A stretch of 64,000 nucleotides of DNA from Petunia secreta. Lineage: Eukaryota > Streptophyta > Magnoliopsida > Solanales > Solanaceae. The translations under genes were made by a program, and so were the position numbers. The stretch covers positions 25,708,501 through 25,772,500 of the forward strand of contig JARKIP010000065.1 in NCBI GenBank assembly GCA_029990175.1, in the 5' to 3' direction. The notes beneath the pieces were generated by a model. The model saw nothing but the letters and a program-made list of their open reading frames with translations, ran no database searches and had not been told where the DNA came from. Positions 22,425 through 34,459 of this stretch are shown piece after piece. How positions within the stretch are numbered: position 1 is the first letter of the stretch; each line of letters begins with the position of its first letter.

Positions 22425-24470
22425 TTTGAAGGAATTTGAGCTGCATGACTCTCGAAGAAGAGGACAACCAAAGAGAAAATCTTTTTTATGCCCGATGTCG
22501 AGTGAGGGGAAATGTGTGTTCGATGATCATTGACTCAGGTAGTTGTGCAAATGTGATGAGCCAAACCTTGGTTTCACAAATGGGACTACCTACTTTGAGA
22601 CATCCCCACCCTTACAAATTATAATGGTTGAACGAGTGTGAAGAATTGAGGGTTGTCAAGCAGGTGTGGAACAAGTTTAGAATTGGAGAATATCAAGATA
22701 AGATGATTTTCGATGTGGTGCCGATGCAAGTTTGTCATATGCTATTGGGTCGACCATGGTAGTATGATCGGTCGGTTGTTCACAATGGAAGATCCAACAC
22801 TTCCACTGCAAATCTCGAAAGGAACAGTTTCATACTCAAACCCTTGTCTCTGAAACAAGTCACCGAGGACTATAAACGGATGAAAGAATTGAAAGAAGCG
22901 GCCAAAGCTAAGCTGCAGATGGGAACAAAAATTGTGGCCGAAGACAGAGACTCACTGCCCGAAGTAAGAACTGTCTGTGCAATCATGCAACCAGGTGAGT
23001 ATCTACGAGGCAACGACAACGGTCAGATGATGAATTGCCTCGTGCACAAGGGTATCTTTCTAAACTCTAATGATGATTTTTCTAACGATTACCTTTGCCT
23101 AGTGCTGTACACAGTGTTTTGCAGGACTTCGGAGACATGTTTCCCGAAGAAATGCCAGGTGGATTACCTCCGTTGAGAGAATCGAGCACCAAATTGACTT
23201 CGTACCGGGGTCTCAAATCCCCAACAAACCTGCATACCGCTGTAATCCCGAAGACACTAGAGAGCTCCAAAGACAGATTGATGAGTTGCTTAACAAGGGA
23301 CTCATTCGAGAGAGCTTGAGTCCTTGCGCCGTTCCTGTTATCCTTGTCCCGAAGAAATATAGAACATAGCGAATGTGCGTTGATTGCCGAGCAGTCAACA
23401 AAATAACGGTAAAGCATCGTTATCCTATCCCTCGATTAGATGACATGCTAGACGAGTTAAGTGGTTCTTCATGCTTTTCGAAGATAGACCTCAGGTTCGG
23501 TTACCACCAAATCCGAATGAAACCCGGAGACGAGTGGAAAACTGCATTCAAGACCAAGTTCGGTCTCTATGAATGGTTGGTGATGCCTTTTGGCTTATCC
23601 AATGCACCGAGCACATTCATGCGACTGATGAACCATGTGCTCAAACCGTTCATAAATAAGTTTGTTATCGTTTACTTTGATGACATACTTGTTTATAGTA
23701 GATCTGTGGATGAACATGTCGAACACCTAAGGCTAGTGTTTGATAAGCTTAGAGAAAAGAAGTTATATGCTAACTTCAAGAAATGTGCCTTTTGTGTCGA
23801 ACGTGTAGATTTCTAGGATTCGTTGTCAGTACTAATGGTGTTGAAGTCGATGATTCAAAGGTCGAAGCCATCAAAGATTGGCCAACTCCAGCCTTGGTAT
23901 CACAAGTTCGTAGCTTCCATGGCTTAGCTAGCTTTTACCGGAGGTTATTTCGAGACTTTAGCACCGTGGCAGCTCCTTTAACCGACCTGGTTAAGAAAGA
24001 CCATCCATTTGTGTGGGGAGAGTCCCAAGAGAGGGCTTTCCAAGAGTTGAAACGGAGGTTTTGTTCTGCCCCGTTGTTGCAACTCCTTGACTTCGGCAAA
24101 GCATTCGAAGTTGAGTGTGATGCGTCCGGAGTTGGGATAAGAGGAGTGCTTATGCAAGAATCGAAGCCGATCGCTTACTTCAGTGAAAAGCTTAAGGGTG
24201 CAACCTTTAACTACTCTACGTATGACAAGCAGTTGTATGCCCTCGTTCGAGCACTCGCCCATTGGCAGCACTATTTGTGGCCTCGAGAGTTTGTGATTAA
24301 AAGTGATCATGAATCTTTAAAACATCTCCGAGGCCAGGAAAAATAGAACCGAAGGCATGCCAAGTGGGTTGAATTCATTGAGAGTTTTTCCTACGTAATT
24401 CATTACAAAAAGGGAAAAGACAATGTTGTGGCCGATGCGCTATCAAGAAAATTTGCCTTAGCGACCACTC
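22425..24470 (+). pseudogene. A pol: protease, reverse transcriptase, RNase H
   Basis: The protease is at 22436-22800, with CSMIIDSGSCANVMSQ and, further on, DVVPMQVCHMLLGRPW. A stop lies at 22622 and another at 22761. The reverse transcriptase (about 23100-23816) has NKITVKHRYPIPRLDDMLDE, YHQIRMKPGDEWKTAFKTKF and the catalytic VYFDDILVYS. RNase H (23990-24346) has VECDASGVGIRGVLMQ and KSDHESLKHLR. Frameshifts occur near 23100, 23180, 23360 and 23810, and stops near 24344 and 24504. In an intact element this polyprotein would copy the RNA into DNA. Confidence 0.85.
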
Positions 24471-25422
24471 TCACCTCAAGGCTTATGGGATTCGAAAGCA
24501 TCTAGTCGATGTACGAAGACGATCCCAAGCTGAAATGCGTTCGTGACGCAAACTTAAGTGGCCGGAGGATTGAAAAATATCAATGGCACGATGGCTACCT
24601 CTTCAAGAATGGGAGGGTTTGTGTGCCAGTGTCCTCGTGTAGAGAGCTCATAGTTCGAGAAGCTCACTCCGGAGGCTTGATGGGATACTTCGGTGTCGAC
24701 AAAACTCTTGGTATCTTAACCGAGCAGTTCCATTGGACCAAAATGCGACGAGATATGGAAAAGCTTTGTAACGCTTGTCTCGTCTGCAAGAAAGCTGAAT
24801 CGAAGTCCAACCCTCATGGTTTGTATACCCCGTTGCCTGTGCTTGATCGACCTTGGGTTGATATATCCATGGACTTTGTGTTGGGGTTACCGAGGTCGGG
24901 GGGTGGACATGATAGCATCTTAGTCGTAGTCGACCGTTTTTAAAAAATGGCTCACTTTATTCCTTCGCAAAAAGTGTGATAATGCACAACATGTAGCTAC
25001 TTTGTTTATTTCTAATGTGTTGAAATTGCATGGTGTGCCTCGTACTATTGTGAGTGATCGAGACTCAAAATTCTTGAGTCATTTTTGGAAATGCTTGTGG
25101 GTTGCCCTCGGTACCAAACTACTATTCTCGACGTCTCACCATCCTCCGACTGATGGACAGACCGAGATAGCTAACCGAACCTTGGGATCTTTGCTTTGAG
25201 CAATGACGAAAGGCAAGGTCGGAAACTGGGCTGATCGTTTGCCCATGATGGAGTTTGCATACAATCGAATGGTGGATCGAATGATAAATATGACCCCGTT
25301 CGAATATGTGTATTATTTTAATCCTTTGATTCCACTTGATTTAACCCCATTGCCTCGAGATTCCGTTATTGATTTTGAAGGTACTCATCGAGCCACTGCC
25401 TTGATCGAGTTGCATGCAAAGG
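24471..25422 (+). pseudogene. A integrase, N-terminal zinc region and core
   Basis: The HHCC region is at 24660-24800 (HSGGLMGYFG, then CNACLVCKK). The core has DISMDFVLGLP, SDRDSKFLSHFW and QTEIANRTLGSLL, so all three catalytic acids are present. There are frameshifts near 24940 and stops at 24941 and 25197. The frame is cut at 25422 by element C and resumes at 33083. Confidence 0.8.
25418..25422 (+). repeat. TSD of C, left (aaagg)
   Basis: Repeated at 33078-33082. Confidence 0.9.
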
Positions 25423-26205
25423 TGATGTAGGGAAAACACGGAAGCGATAAAAATAGATAGAAAGCGAGACAAGGCTTGAACACGACCCAAGTAGCAACAG
25501 AGAACTAGTTTCGTTACACCTCGGTAGGATGTCAAGGATCACCTACACTACCCTCGAGCCAACGGGGACTCGCAAGTAGAATGATCGGGGCGGGGTTGTT
25601 GTGCAACTAGAATCTACTAGATGTAAACAAGTCCAAAACAAAGGTTCTTTCATTCATTCTCAAAGAGCATTGCTCAATTCTCACATTCATCAATAATAAA
25701 ACTAAGTGTTCAAAATAAGCTATACTTGGGTTTTTATAGTGTTTCCCAAGTTTACATAATGACTTAAGTACCCTTACTAATAAGGTTCATCAAATAAGCC
25801 ACGTAGTGCAAAACAGTAAAAGAAGTATAAATCCAGCAGCTGGGAGGGGCGCCTAAGCTGGGAGTGGCGCATGGCTTGTGCTGGGTCTGGGAGGGGCGCC
25901 TGGGGTCAGGCGGGGTGCCTGTCTTGTGCTTTGTCTGGCAGCCGCCTAGGTAGGGGCACCTAGCTGGGCGGCCTGCCTGTGCACAATTGCCCTTTCATGC
26001 AGCGTGTTTTCCAGGCGGGGCGCCTAGATGTGCTGGGCCTCCCTCCTCCTCCTTAGGCGTGAGGCCTAGAGCTGAGATCATCTGGAACGTCTTCCCAATG
26101 CTTTCTTCATAGATTCCTCTCCTCACCAAGTGTAAATGCTTCTCTTGGACCTCCTTGGCTTGGCTCCGAGTGAATGGCCTCCTCGTGACGGATTGCCCGA
26201 CGTCA
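25423..26205 (-). repeat. 3' LTR of C
   Basis: On the minus strand it starts TGACGTCGGGC (the right copy has TGATGCCGGGC) and ends CCCTACATCA. GC-rich palindromic motifs cluster at about 25845-26020. Confidence 0.85.
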
Positions 26206-27540
26206 TCCTCCCCTTCTTGGGAAGATTTCGTCCTCGAAATCGCAATGTCCTCAACTTCGGCACCATCATCTCCTACATCAAGAGGAGTCAAGTCATAAAT
26301 ATTGAAAGTATTAGAAACATTATACTCAATTGGCAAGTCGACCACATAGGCGTTGTTGTTGATCTTTGAAAGCACTTGGAATGGTCCATCTCCCCGGGGT
26401 GCCAACTTCCCTTTCCTAAGGTTTGGAAACCTTTCTTTGCGGAAGTGCACCCACACATAGTCACCCTTCTTGAGTTCCACCTTCTTCCGTCTCTTGTTTT
26501 TCTTGGAGGCCACCTTTGCATAAGCTTCCTCCAAGTTCTTCTTCGCCTTTGCATGTAGCTCAACCAAAGCCTTGGCTCTAGCTTTACCTTCCAAATTAAC
26601 AACCATTTCCCTTGGCAAAGGGGTTAGATCAAGGGGAATCAAGGGGTTAAAACCATAAACACACTCGAATGGAGTCATGCCATAAGAGGTAGCTTATCAA
26701 TCCAAGTCCACCCTTACCTCGGTTCATGGCTCTAAGGAGAGAATCCAAGGTTCGGTTCACCACCTCGGTTTTTCCATCGGTTTGAGGGTGGTGGGACGTA
26801 GAGAACAAGAGCTTGGTGCCAAGGGCACCCCATAAACTCCTCCAAATATGGCCTAGGAACTTGGTGTCCCTATCACTCACTATGGTTTGAGGCACACCAT
26901 GCAATTTCAAAACATTAGCAATGAACAAAGAAGCAACATGTTGTGCATCATCACATTTTTCACATGGAATGAAGTGAGCCATTTTGGAGAACCTATCAAC
27001 AACAACATAAATGCTATCATGGCCCCCCGTGGTAATCCCATGACAAAGTCCATTGATATATCCATCCACGGGCTAGTAGGTACGGGGAGTGGGGTATACA
27101 AACCCTGGGGGTTCGATTTGGACTTAGCTCTCTTGCACTCAAGACAAGAGTTGCAAAGTCTCTCAACTTGTGTCCCCATTTTAGGCCAATGGAATTGATC
27201 CCTTAGAATGGCCAAGGTTTTATCCCTACCAAAGTGACCCATGAGTCCTCCACAATGTTCTTCTTGCACAAACAATTCTCTCCAAGAGGACTCAGGTATG
27301 CACACTTTACCATTTTTAAAGATATAGCCATTAACCCATTGGTATTTCTCAACTCTCTCCCCCTTTTCTAGAGCTTCATGGATGCTCTTTAGCTTGGGAT
27401 CATGAGCATACATGAACTTAATGCTCTCAAAACCCATGAGCTTGGAGGTGAGAGTAGTGGCAAGAGAAAACTTCCTAGAAAGCGCATCCGCCACAACATT
27501 GTCTTTCCCTTTCTTGTATTGGATGACATAGGGAAAAGAC
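25995..27540 (-). pseudogene. C integrase with LTR-encoded tail
   Basis: The zinc region is at 27300-27130 (GGLMGHFGRDKT, then CNSCLECKRAK). The core has DISMDFVMGLPR, SDRDTKFLGHIW and TDGKTEVVNRTLDSLL, so all three catalytic acids are present. There are frameshifts near 27000 and 26680. The C-terminal part (26678-25995) ends with RTKSSQEGEDD and then, inside the LTR, RRPFTRSQAKEVQEKHLHL, equivalent to RRPMTRSQAK in D. About 70 codons are encoded by the LTR, as in CRM elements. Confidence 0.85.
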
Positions 27541-28995
27541 TCAATTTAACTCTACCCACTTGGCATGACGATTGTTCAATTTCTCTTGGCCTCTAAAATG
27601 CTTGAGTGACTCATAATCACTCTTGATCACAAACTCTCTAGGCCAAAGGTAGTGTTGCCAATGAGCAAGAGCCCTCACCAAGGCATACATCTCTTTTTCA
27701 TACGTAGAGTAGTTCAAAAATGCACCCTTAAATTTCTCACTAAAGTAGCCGATGGGTTTCCCATCTTGCATTAAAGCACCACCAATTCCCACAACCCAAG
27801 GCATCACATTCAACTCAAATGCCTTTCCGAAGTCAGGAAATTGCAATAGAGGGGCGGTACTCAACCTACTTTTCAATTCATGGAAGGCCTTCTCTTGAGG
27901 CTCTCCCCAAACAAAAGGTTTGTCCTTCTTCACCAATTTGGTGAGTGGAGCGGCAATGGAGCTAAAGTCTTTCACAAATCGTCTATAAAAACTAGCAAGA
28001 CCATGGAAGCTCCTCACTTGAGTCACGGTAGTAGGAGTAAGCCAATCACGTATGGCCTCTACCTTAGACTCATCCATTTCCACTCCTTGGGCACTCACAA
28101 CAAACCCAAGAAAGACTACCTTCTCAACACCAAAGGCACACTTTTTAAAATTAACATAGAGCTTTTCGGCTCTCAACACTTCAAGCACTTGCCTAAGGTG
28201 ATCAACATGGTCGTCTATTGATTTACTATAGATCAATATATCGTCAAAGTAGACGACCACAAACTTGTTGATGAATGGCTTTAGAACATGGTTCATTAGC
28301 CTCATGAAAGTACTAGGTGCATTGGAGAGCTCAAAGGGCATCACCAACCATTCATAGAGACCAAACTTGGTCTTGAATCCGGTTTTCCATTCATCTCCGG
28401 GTTTCATCCGGATTTGATGGTAGCCGGACCTAAGGTCAATTTTGCTAAAAACACATGAACCACTTAGTTCATCTAACATATCGTCAAGTCGGGGAGTGGG
28501 ATGACGGTACTTTACCGTTATTTTGTTTACGGCCCGAAAATCAACACACATTCTCCAAGTGCCATCCTTTTTGGGAACAAGGATCATGGGTACGGCACAA
28601 GGACTCAAGCTTTCCCTCACCAAGCCTTTAGTGAGCAAATCATCAACTTGCTTTTGCAATTCTCTTGTGTCCTCCGGATTGCTCCTATAAGGCGGCTAGT
28701 TTGGGATTTGGGATCCCGGGAGAAAGTCGATTGCTTTCTCAATACCCCTCAAAGGGGGTAATCCATCCAGCATCTCATCCGAGAACATGTCCCCAAAATC
28801 CTTCAAAACATTCTCAAACACACTAGGCAAAGGGTTAGTAGAAAAATCAAGATCGGAGGTAAGAATCATACCTTTGTGCACTAGGCATATGAGTAGTTTG
28901 TTGCCATCATTCCCTTTCAAGATCTCGCCCAGTTGCATCATGGCACATATGCTACCAGTAGAAAATGGTGGGATTGCCACCAAGTTTCCGGACAA
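27541..28995 (-). pseudogene. C reverse transcriptase and RNase H
   Basis: A long open stretch (28659-27541) contains the complete reverse transcriptase: MCVDFRAVNKITVKYRHPTP, YHQIRMKPGDEWKTGF and VYFDDILIYS. RNase H follows, but around 27800 two nearby compensating indels scramble the ECDAS active site into ELNVMPWVVG, while the rest (IGYFSEKF, MYALVRALAHWQHYLWPREF) is normal. An in-frame TAG at about 28697 separates it from the upstream piece. It is not functional as read. Confidence 0.85.
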
Positions 28996-29034
28996 AGGGC
29001 TAGTCTCAACAACCGACTTAGCCTTGGCCGCCTC

Positions 29035-30815
29035 TCATAACTCCCTCATCTGCTTGTAATCATCACTCACTTGTTTGGGAGTTAAGGGTTTAAGCACAAA
29101 TTTCTTCCCCTCATGCTTAACCGTATAGGTGTTAGCATGGCCATCATGAACCACATGTCTATCAATTTGCCATGGCCTTCCAAAGAGAAGGTGGCATGCT
29201 TGCATAGGCACAACGTCGAACATGTGTTCATCCACATAGTTCCCTATCTTGAACTTGATCATGCATTGTTTGACCACACTCAATTCACCACACTCACTAA
29301 GCCATTGCAAACGGCAAGGATTTGGGTGTTTTAAGGTGGGTATTTTCAATTGGGAAACTAGTGTTTGGCTAATGACATTGGCACAACTTCCCGAGTAAAT
29401 AATCATGGAACAAAGGAGACCCATGACTCGGATTTTAGAATGGAAGAGGTTCTCTCTTTGCAAGGTCTCACTATCCTCTACACACATGGCTCCTAAACTC
29501 CTCCTCACAACAAGGAAGGCATGGGCATCATCATCATTCTCCATTGCAACCTCCCCATCATCAACCTCCTCATTACCCTCTACTCCCTCTTCTTCCTTGG
29601 GTTCACTATCTTGCTCATACACCAAGTCACCCACAAGAACCATAGTTTTCCGGGTAGGGCAATCTTTGGAGATATGTCCATAACCCTTACACTTATAGCA
29701 TTGAGTAGAAGTAGAGATAGGATTACTCAAGTGAGTTTTAGAGTTACCTCCCACGTGTTGTGTAGACTTCTCATAAGGCTTCTTCACATCCTTGTTAGCA
29801 CTTGCACCACTTGCATTTGGGAATTTGGCATTTGTTATGGGAGTCTTCCACTCCTTTGGTTTGCTCGAGGGAGTAGTAGTACTACTCTTGTAGCGAAGGG
29901 ATTTCTCCTCTTTGAGCCATTTCTCGGCTACAACCGCATCTTCACATAGCTTGTAGTGATCATTGTACTTGTGAAACATCAAAAGTGAAGCTATGTCTCG
30001 GTTTAAGCCCCCTTTGAAACGGATCATGGCCTTCTCATTATCTTCCTCATCCAAGTCTAGATTCATCCGGACTTGTTCAAACTAATTGAAGTACTCCCCA
30101 ATGGATTTGTAACCTTGCTTCAACTCATAGAGACGTTTTTATTGTTCCACTCGGTATTGGTTAGTCAAGTACTTCTCATCCATCACACAGATCAACTCTT
30201 CACAAGTAAGATTGATAGCCATTCCCGTCCTCCTTCTATTCCTCTTCACCGACTCCTACCAAGTAGAAGCAAAGGATTCAAAGGAAGATATTGTATACTT
30301 GGCCTTCTTCACTTCGGGCATATCATTGGTGTCAAATATACGCTCCATAGACAACTTCCAATCAATGTACTCCACCGGGTCACTACTTCCTTTGAAAGAA
30401 GGAATAGTGAGCTTCGTACTATTAAGATTGTTGATGTTGTCACGACCCCCTTGGAAAGGCTCCGGTGGCCTCCAAAGTGATCTCCATAACCACCAAGATC
30501 CCTTCTAGCATTCCCTCCAAAGTATCCATGGGGTGGCCCTCGACCTCGGCCTTTACCCTTATCCACATTCCGTCCCCTAAATTGATAATGAGCATCATAC
30601 CCATCATAACCATAGTCATCCTCCTCCCCTTCTTGAGCTTGTGAAACTTGCTCAAGAGGTTGAACATCACGGATTGGTTCGGGAAGTGGAACATTCCTTT
30701 GGGGATTGTCCATAAGGTTGGGAATAGTCACTCGTTGGAGATTGCCCAACAATTGGTCAATTCGATCACGATCCTTCCTTACCCATTGGCGATGAAGCAA
30801 CTCAACAACTTGTTC
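29035..30815 (-). pseudogene. C gag core and protease
   Basis: A Gly/Arg/Asp-rich segment (RGRNVDKGKGRGRGPPHG) precedes the capsid, which contains frameshifts and stops between 30400 and 30070. The open part 30066-29035 carries MNLDLDEEDNEKAMIRFKGG, a complete zinc knuckle CYKCKGYGHISKDC, and the protease with DVVPMQACHLLFGRPW. The protease active site reads IIYSGSCAN: the catalytic Asp codon GAC is TAC (29395-29397). The element could not process its own polyprotein. Confidence 0.85.
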
Positions 30816-31052
30816 TTAGGTAAAGGTCGGGCTACTTGTGCCTTCACCGGCTTCAACTTGGGCACTCGGGGCCCCTTTCTCAACTTGGACACTCGGGGTC
30901 CCTTTCTCCGATTGGACATTGAAAGTCCCTTGTTCAACTAGGGCACTTGATGATACTCTATCAGGGTTTTCAATCCTCAAGTTCATACTATCCAATTTGG
31001 CAAGGATAGTAGCAAGGGCACTCTTAGCAAAGTCTTCTCCTTCGGTGGACAT
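30816..31052 (-). pseudogene. C gag N-terminus
   Basis: The ATG at 31052 follows TTGTGTAGGTACA, a 3' splice-like junction shared with D, G and A. The protein begins MSTEGEDFAKSALATILAKL and has near-repeats (EKGTPSVQV, EKGAPSAQV). A TAA at 30816 ends it, and the frame continues beyond. Confidence 0.75.
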
Positions 31053-32271
31053 TGTACCTACACAAGAAACAAACGTTAGCAAAACAACCTCACTCACTCC
31101 CTCACAAGTGTTTCACTCGGATCACTCGTTTAGTGGTGGTGGGTATTTCACTCGGACTTGAATACTAATAGCTTCAAGTGGTTGAACAACAATCCTCAAC
31201 TCGATCAACTATTCACAAGCCAATTGTACTCCGGGGTGAGTGGAGTTGATATGACTCAATGAACGTTAAGCACTTTGTAGTACGGACTTGAGTTAAAAGG
31301 ATTCTACGAGTCTTCTTAGAATTCTACTCTCCTATCTAGGCACGAGTCACCTAAAAGCAATCAAGGACTAGTATCAATTAAGTAGAATGGTTAGTTAAAG
31401 TAGCACTAGCTAGATGTTATGCAAGCAAACAAATGGAAAAACCTAGGAAAACTACCCCAAACAACACCTTCAGCAAGTAGGAGGGGCGCCTGAAATTCAG
31501 GAGGGGCGCCCAAGGTTGCAGGGAATCAGGCGGGGCGCCTGGGACCTAGGCGGGGCGCCTGAGGTCCTATGCAGAGTCTAAGCTAGGCGGGCCACCTGGT
31601 TTAGGCCTGAAGCAATTCCAATTCGTTCCAACTTGTTCCAATCCGATTTCCAATCCACAAATCCGATGTTTTCAACTTCTTTTCACAATCCAATGATACC
31701 CAAAGTATTTTTTGATCTTTCTTAACAAACCCCAATCAAATTTACAACCAAACAATCAATCAAATCAAGATTCAAAGCCAAGAAACTCAAGAACACAAGG
31801 GTTTATGAAAAAGGTTTCAACAAGGATTGTGATTCATCAAATTTGGTGTTAGACATGTTCAAATCCCACAAAATTGGTACCAAATCATTTGTTTTTCAAT
31901 GAAGATCAATCCCCAATACCAAGTTTCCAATAAAACATCCATTCAACCCAAGAATTAAGCCAAAATCATCAAGAACAAGGTTTAGATAGAGTTTAAGGAA
32001 ATTTTGGGGTTTCAAATTTTCAACTTCACCAATCCAAGTGTTTTTGGTATCCAAACAACGGGAGTTCAACCACGATCAAGAATCTATAACACTCATATCA
32101 TGAATCAAACACACCAACAAATTACACCAAATTTTTTGGATTTTCAAATTTTCACTTTTTTTTGTTGAGTTTTTCTTCTTTCAATAACAATAACAAGAAA
32201 ACTAAAGTAGAAACTAACCTAGGCACGAAGAATCAAGGGTCGGGGGTTTGTAGAAACAAAACCCGAGCCTT
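31053..32271 (-). other. 5' leader of C
   Basis: Non-coding. A cluster of AGGGGCGCCT/AGGCGGGGCGCCT motifs occupies 31478-31605. A block around 31690-31745 (AATGATACCCAAAG, later AACCCCAATCAAA) recurs in the leaders of G and H. Confidence 0.7.
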
Positions 32272-32283
32272 GCTCTAATACCA
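32272..32283 (-). promoter_or_regulatory. Primer binding site of C
   Basis: The minus strand reads TGGTATTAGAGC, the iMet-type site with one substitution. E has the same variant. Confidence 0.85.
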
Positions 32284-32285
32284 AA

Positions 32286-33077
32286 TGATGTAGGGAAAAC
32301 ACGTAAGCGATAAAAATAGATAGAAAGCGAGACGAGGCTCGAACACGACCCAAGTAGCAACGGAAAACTAGGTCCGTTACACCCCAGGTGGATGTCAAGG
32401 ATCACCTACACTACGCAACTACCCTCGAGCAAACGGGGACTCGCAAGTAGAATGATCGGGGCGGGGTTGTTGTGCAACTAGAATCCACTAGATGTAAACA
32501 AGTCCCAAACAAAGGTTCTTTCATTCATTCTCAAAGAGCATTGCTCAATTCTCACATTCATCAATAATAAAACTAAGTGTTCAAAATTAGCTATACTTGG
32601 ATTTTTATAGCGTTTCCCAAGTTTACATAATGACTTAAGTACGTTTACTAATAAGGTTCATCAAATAAGCCACGTAGGGAAAAACAGTAAAAGAAGCATA
32701 AATCCAGCAGCTGGGAGGGGCGCCTGAGCTGGGAGGGGCGCCTGACTTGTGCTGGGTCTGGGAGGTACGCCTGGGGTCAGGCGGGGAGCCTGGCTTGTGC
32801 CTGGTCCGGGCGGCCGCCTGGGTAGGGGCGCCTAGCTGGGCGGCCCGTCTGTGTACAATTGCACTTTCATGCAGCGTGTTTTGCAGGCGGGGCGCCGAGC
32901 TGTGCTGGGCCTCCCTCCTCCTCCTTACGCGTGAGGCCTAGAGCTGAGATCATCCGGAACGTCTTCCCAATGATTTCTTCATCGATTCCTCTCCTCACGA
33001 AATGTAAATGCATCTCTTGGACCTCCTTGGCTTGGCTTCGAGTGAATGGCCTCCTCGTGACGGATTGCCCGGCATCA
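32286..33077 (-). repeat. 5' LTR of C
   Basis: 792 bp, minus-strand ends TGATGCCGGGC and CCCTACATCA. A TATA-like TATAAAAA is at about 32602-32609. Confidence 0.85.
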
Positions 33078-33082
33078 AAAGG
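33078..33082 (+). repeat. TSD of C, right (aaagg)
   Basis: Matches 25418-25422. Confidence 0.9.
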
Positions 33083-33651
33083 TGAAGAAGAACCTCGAGT
33101 TAGCTTATGCAAAGATTGCATCGAAGAAAAACAAGGGGCGCAAAAAGCTGGAATTAAGGAAGGGAGATTAGGTTTGGGTTCACTTCCGAAAGGAACGCTT
33201 CCCGAACCAAAGGAAAGGAAAGTTGGCTCCTCGAGGGGATGGTCCATTCCAACTGCTGAGCAAGATCAACAACAATGCTTATGTGATTGACCTCCCTGGT
33301 GAGTATAATGTGTCCAACACCTTTAATGGTTCTGACTTAGTTCCTTGTGTTGTAGGTCAAACATCGGAGGATGAAGAGGGCTCGATTTCGAGGACAAAAT
33401 CCTCTCAAGAAGGGGAGGATGATGCAGCCCGAACACATGCTGATCAAGTGTTAGATCTACCGAGGCCAATGACACGAAGCCAAGCCAAGCTGCTGCACGA
33501 TGTCCACATTCACTTGGCTTGGTCGAAGGAAAGCAACTACTGCGAAGCTGAGTACCCGAGCTCAAGAACTGAAGGCGTCATCTACGAGCTTGAGCTCGAA
33601 GAAGGGAGTGACCAAACCCCACCCGAACACTCAACATCAACGCTGAAGTAA
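33083..33651 (+). pseudogene. A integrase C-terminus, running into the 3' LTR
   Basis: This continues the frame interrupted by C: KKNLELAYAKIASKKNKG and a stop at about 33168, then RKERFPNQRKGKLAPRGDGP and INNNAYVIDLPGEYNVSNTF, then RTKSSQEGEDDA at the purine tract. Another 77 codons are read inside the LTR to a stop at 33651 (RPMTRSQAKLLHDVHIHLAW). It is the targeting and DNA-binding end of integrase. Confidence 0.85.
33404..33419 (+). promoter_or_regulatory. Polypurine tract of A
   Basis: CAAGAAGGGGAGGA directly abuts the 3' LTR. Equivalent tracts stand beside the 3' LTRs of M, C, D, E, G and H. Confidence 0.8.
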
Positions 33652-34215
33652 AAACAAATGACCGAAGGAAGAGCGAACGATGTCAAAATGAGCTGAGCTG
33701 AAAAACTGAGCACCGAAGTAAAGAAGCTCGAGCTCAAGTGTTCGAGATCAAGTGTTCGGTTGAAGGAGTAACCGAACACTCACTTAGGCAGCCCTGCGTG
33801 GCTTACTCCTATTGGTCGCCTGTGATCATTTACTGTCTTATCCTTAGCATAGCCTATAAATACTCCATTTACATTTTATTTTTGGATATTAAATTGTTGA
33901 ATGATCAAATATAGCAAGTGCTATTGTGAATCTCCGATGGAGCCAAACCCCGACGTGGGATTATAAAGAACTTGTGTCATTCGGTGTCTTTGATTGAACA
34001 TTTTCTTCTTGGTCATTCAGTTTGCAAGAAGCTTGTTCTTCTTGAGGATTGTTGCTTAGTATAGGTGATTCTTGACCTTCATTTGATCGAGCTTTGAGAC
34101 AAGTTCCTCACTGTTCTTTCGAATCGAAGCAAGTCTTGTCTTGCTTCTATCTTTTATTTCTTGTTGTTCTTCCGCGCCATCGTGTTTAGCTAAACCTACA
34201 GGTTTGCTTGCACCA
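33420..34215 (+). repeat. 3' LTR of A
   Basis: 796 bp, same ends as the 5' LTR. TSD gcatt follows at 34216-34220. Confidence 0.9.
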
Positions 34216-34459
34216 GCATTGGTGTCAGAATTTTGAGAACGAACCATTTCTGCGAATTCAAAAGAATGAATAAATTAGAAGAATCCTTAAAGTTAGGCTC
34301 TATAGCACGATCTAGAGTAAGAAGAAGAGAGACTTTTCGTAAATGTCTGCAGACTTTTGTTTATAAGTATGGTGCACTTCAAACTCTTAAACAAGACTCT
34401 ACTGACATGACTTCTTAGACCCCTAGGACTCTCTAAAGATGTTGCTCTGATATCAAGTT
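34216..34459 (-). other. L: gag start and leader
   Basis: The minus-strand ATG at 34247 opens MVRSQNSDTNA, the N-terminus of the L gag, whose frame is cut by A and resumes at 16727. The primer site, TGATATCAGAGC on the minus strand (iMet type, one change), is at 34444-34455. Confidence 0.7.

Larger units (their letters stand above)
25423..33077 (-). mobile_element. C: second CRM-like gypsy element, inserted in the A integrase
   Basis: 7655 bp with LTRs of 783 and 792 bp and TSD aaagg. Its gag-pol is clearly related to A and D but diverged, and its LTRs and leader are a different family: GC-rich AGGGGCGCCT repeats and no CAGCCCTGCG block. Part of its LTR (AAGTAGCAACG...ATCACCTAC) matches the LTR of the non-autonomous element G. 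Confidence 0.85.
16728..34215 (+). mobile_element. A: CRM-like Ty3/gypsy element containing B and C
   Basis: The ends are TGATGCAGCC and TTGCACCA, with TSD gcatt on both sides. Removing B and C and their duplications leaves about 7.6 kb, close to the 7.8 kb of element D. The order is 5' LTR, iMet-type primer site, 1.2-kb leader, gag, protease, reverse transcriptase, RNase H, integrase, polypurine tract, 3' LTR. Many stops and frameshifts show it is inactive. I assign it to the CRM lineage because LTRs beginning TGATG directly after a purine run coding EGEDD, and pol reading into the LTR, are CRM traits. Confidence 0.8.
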
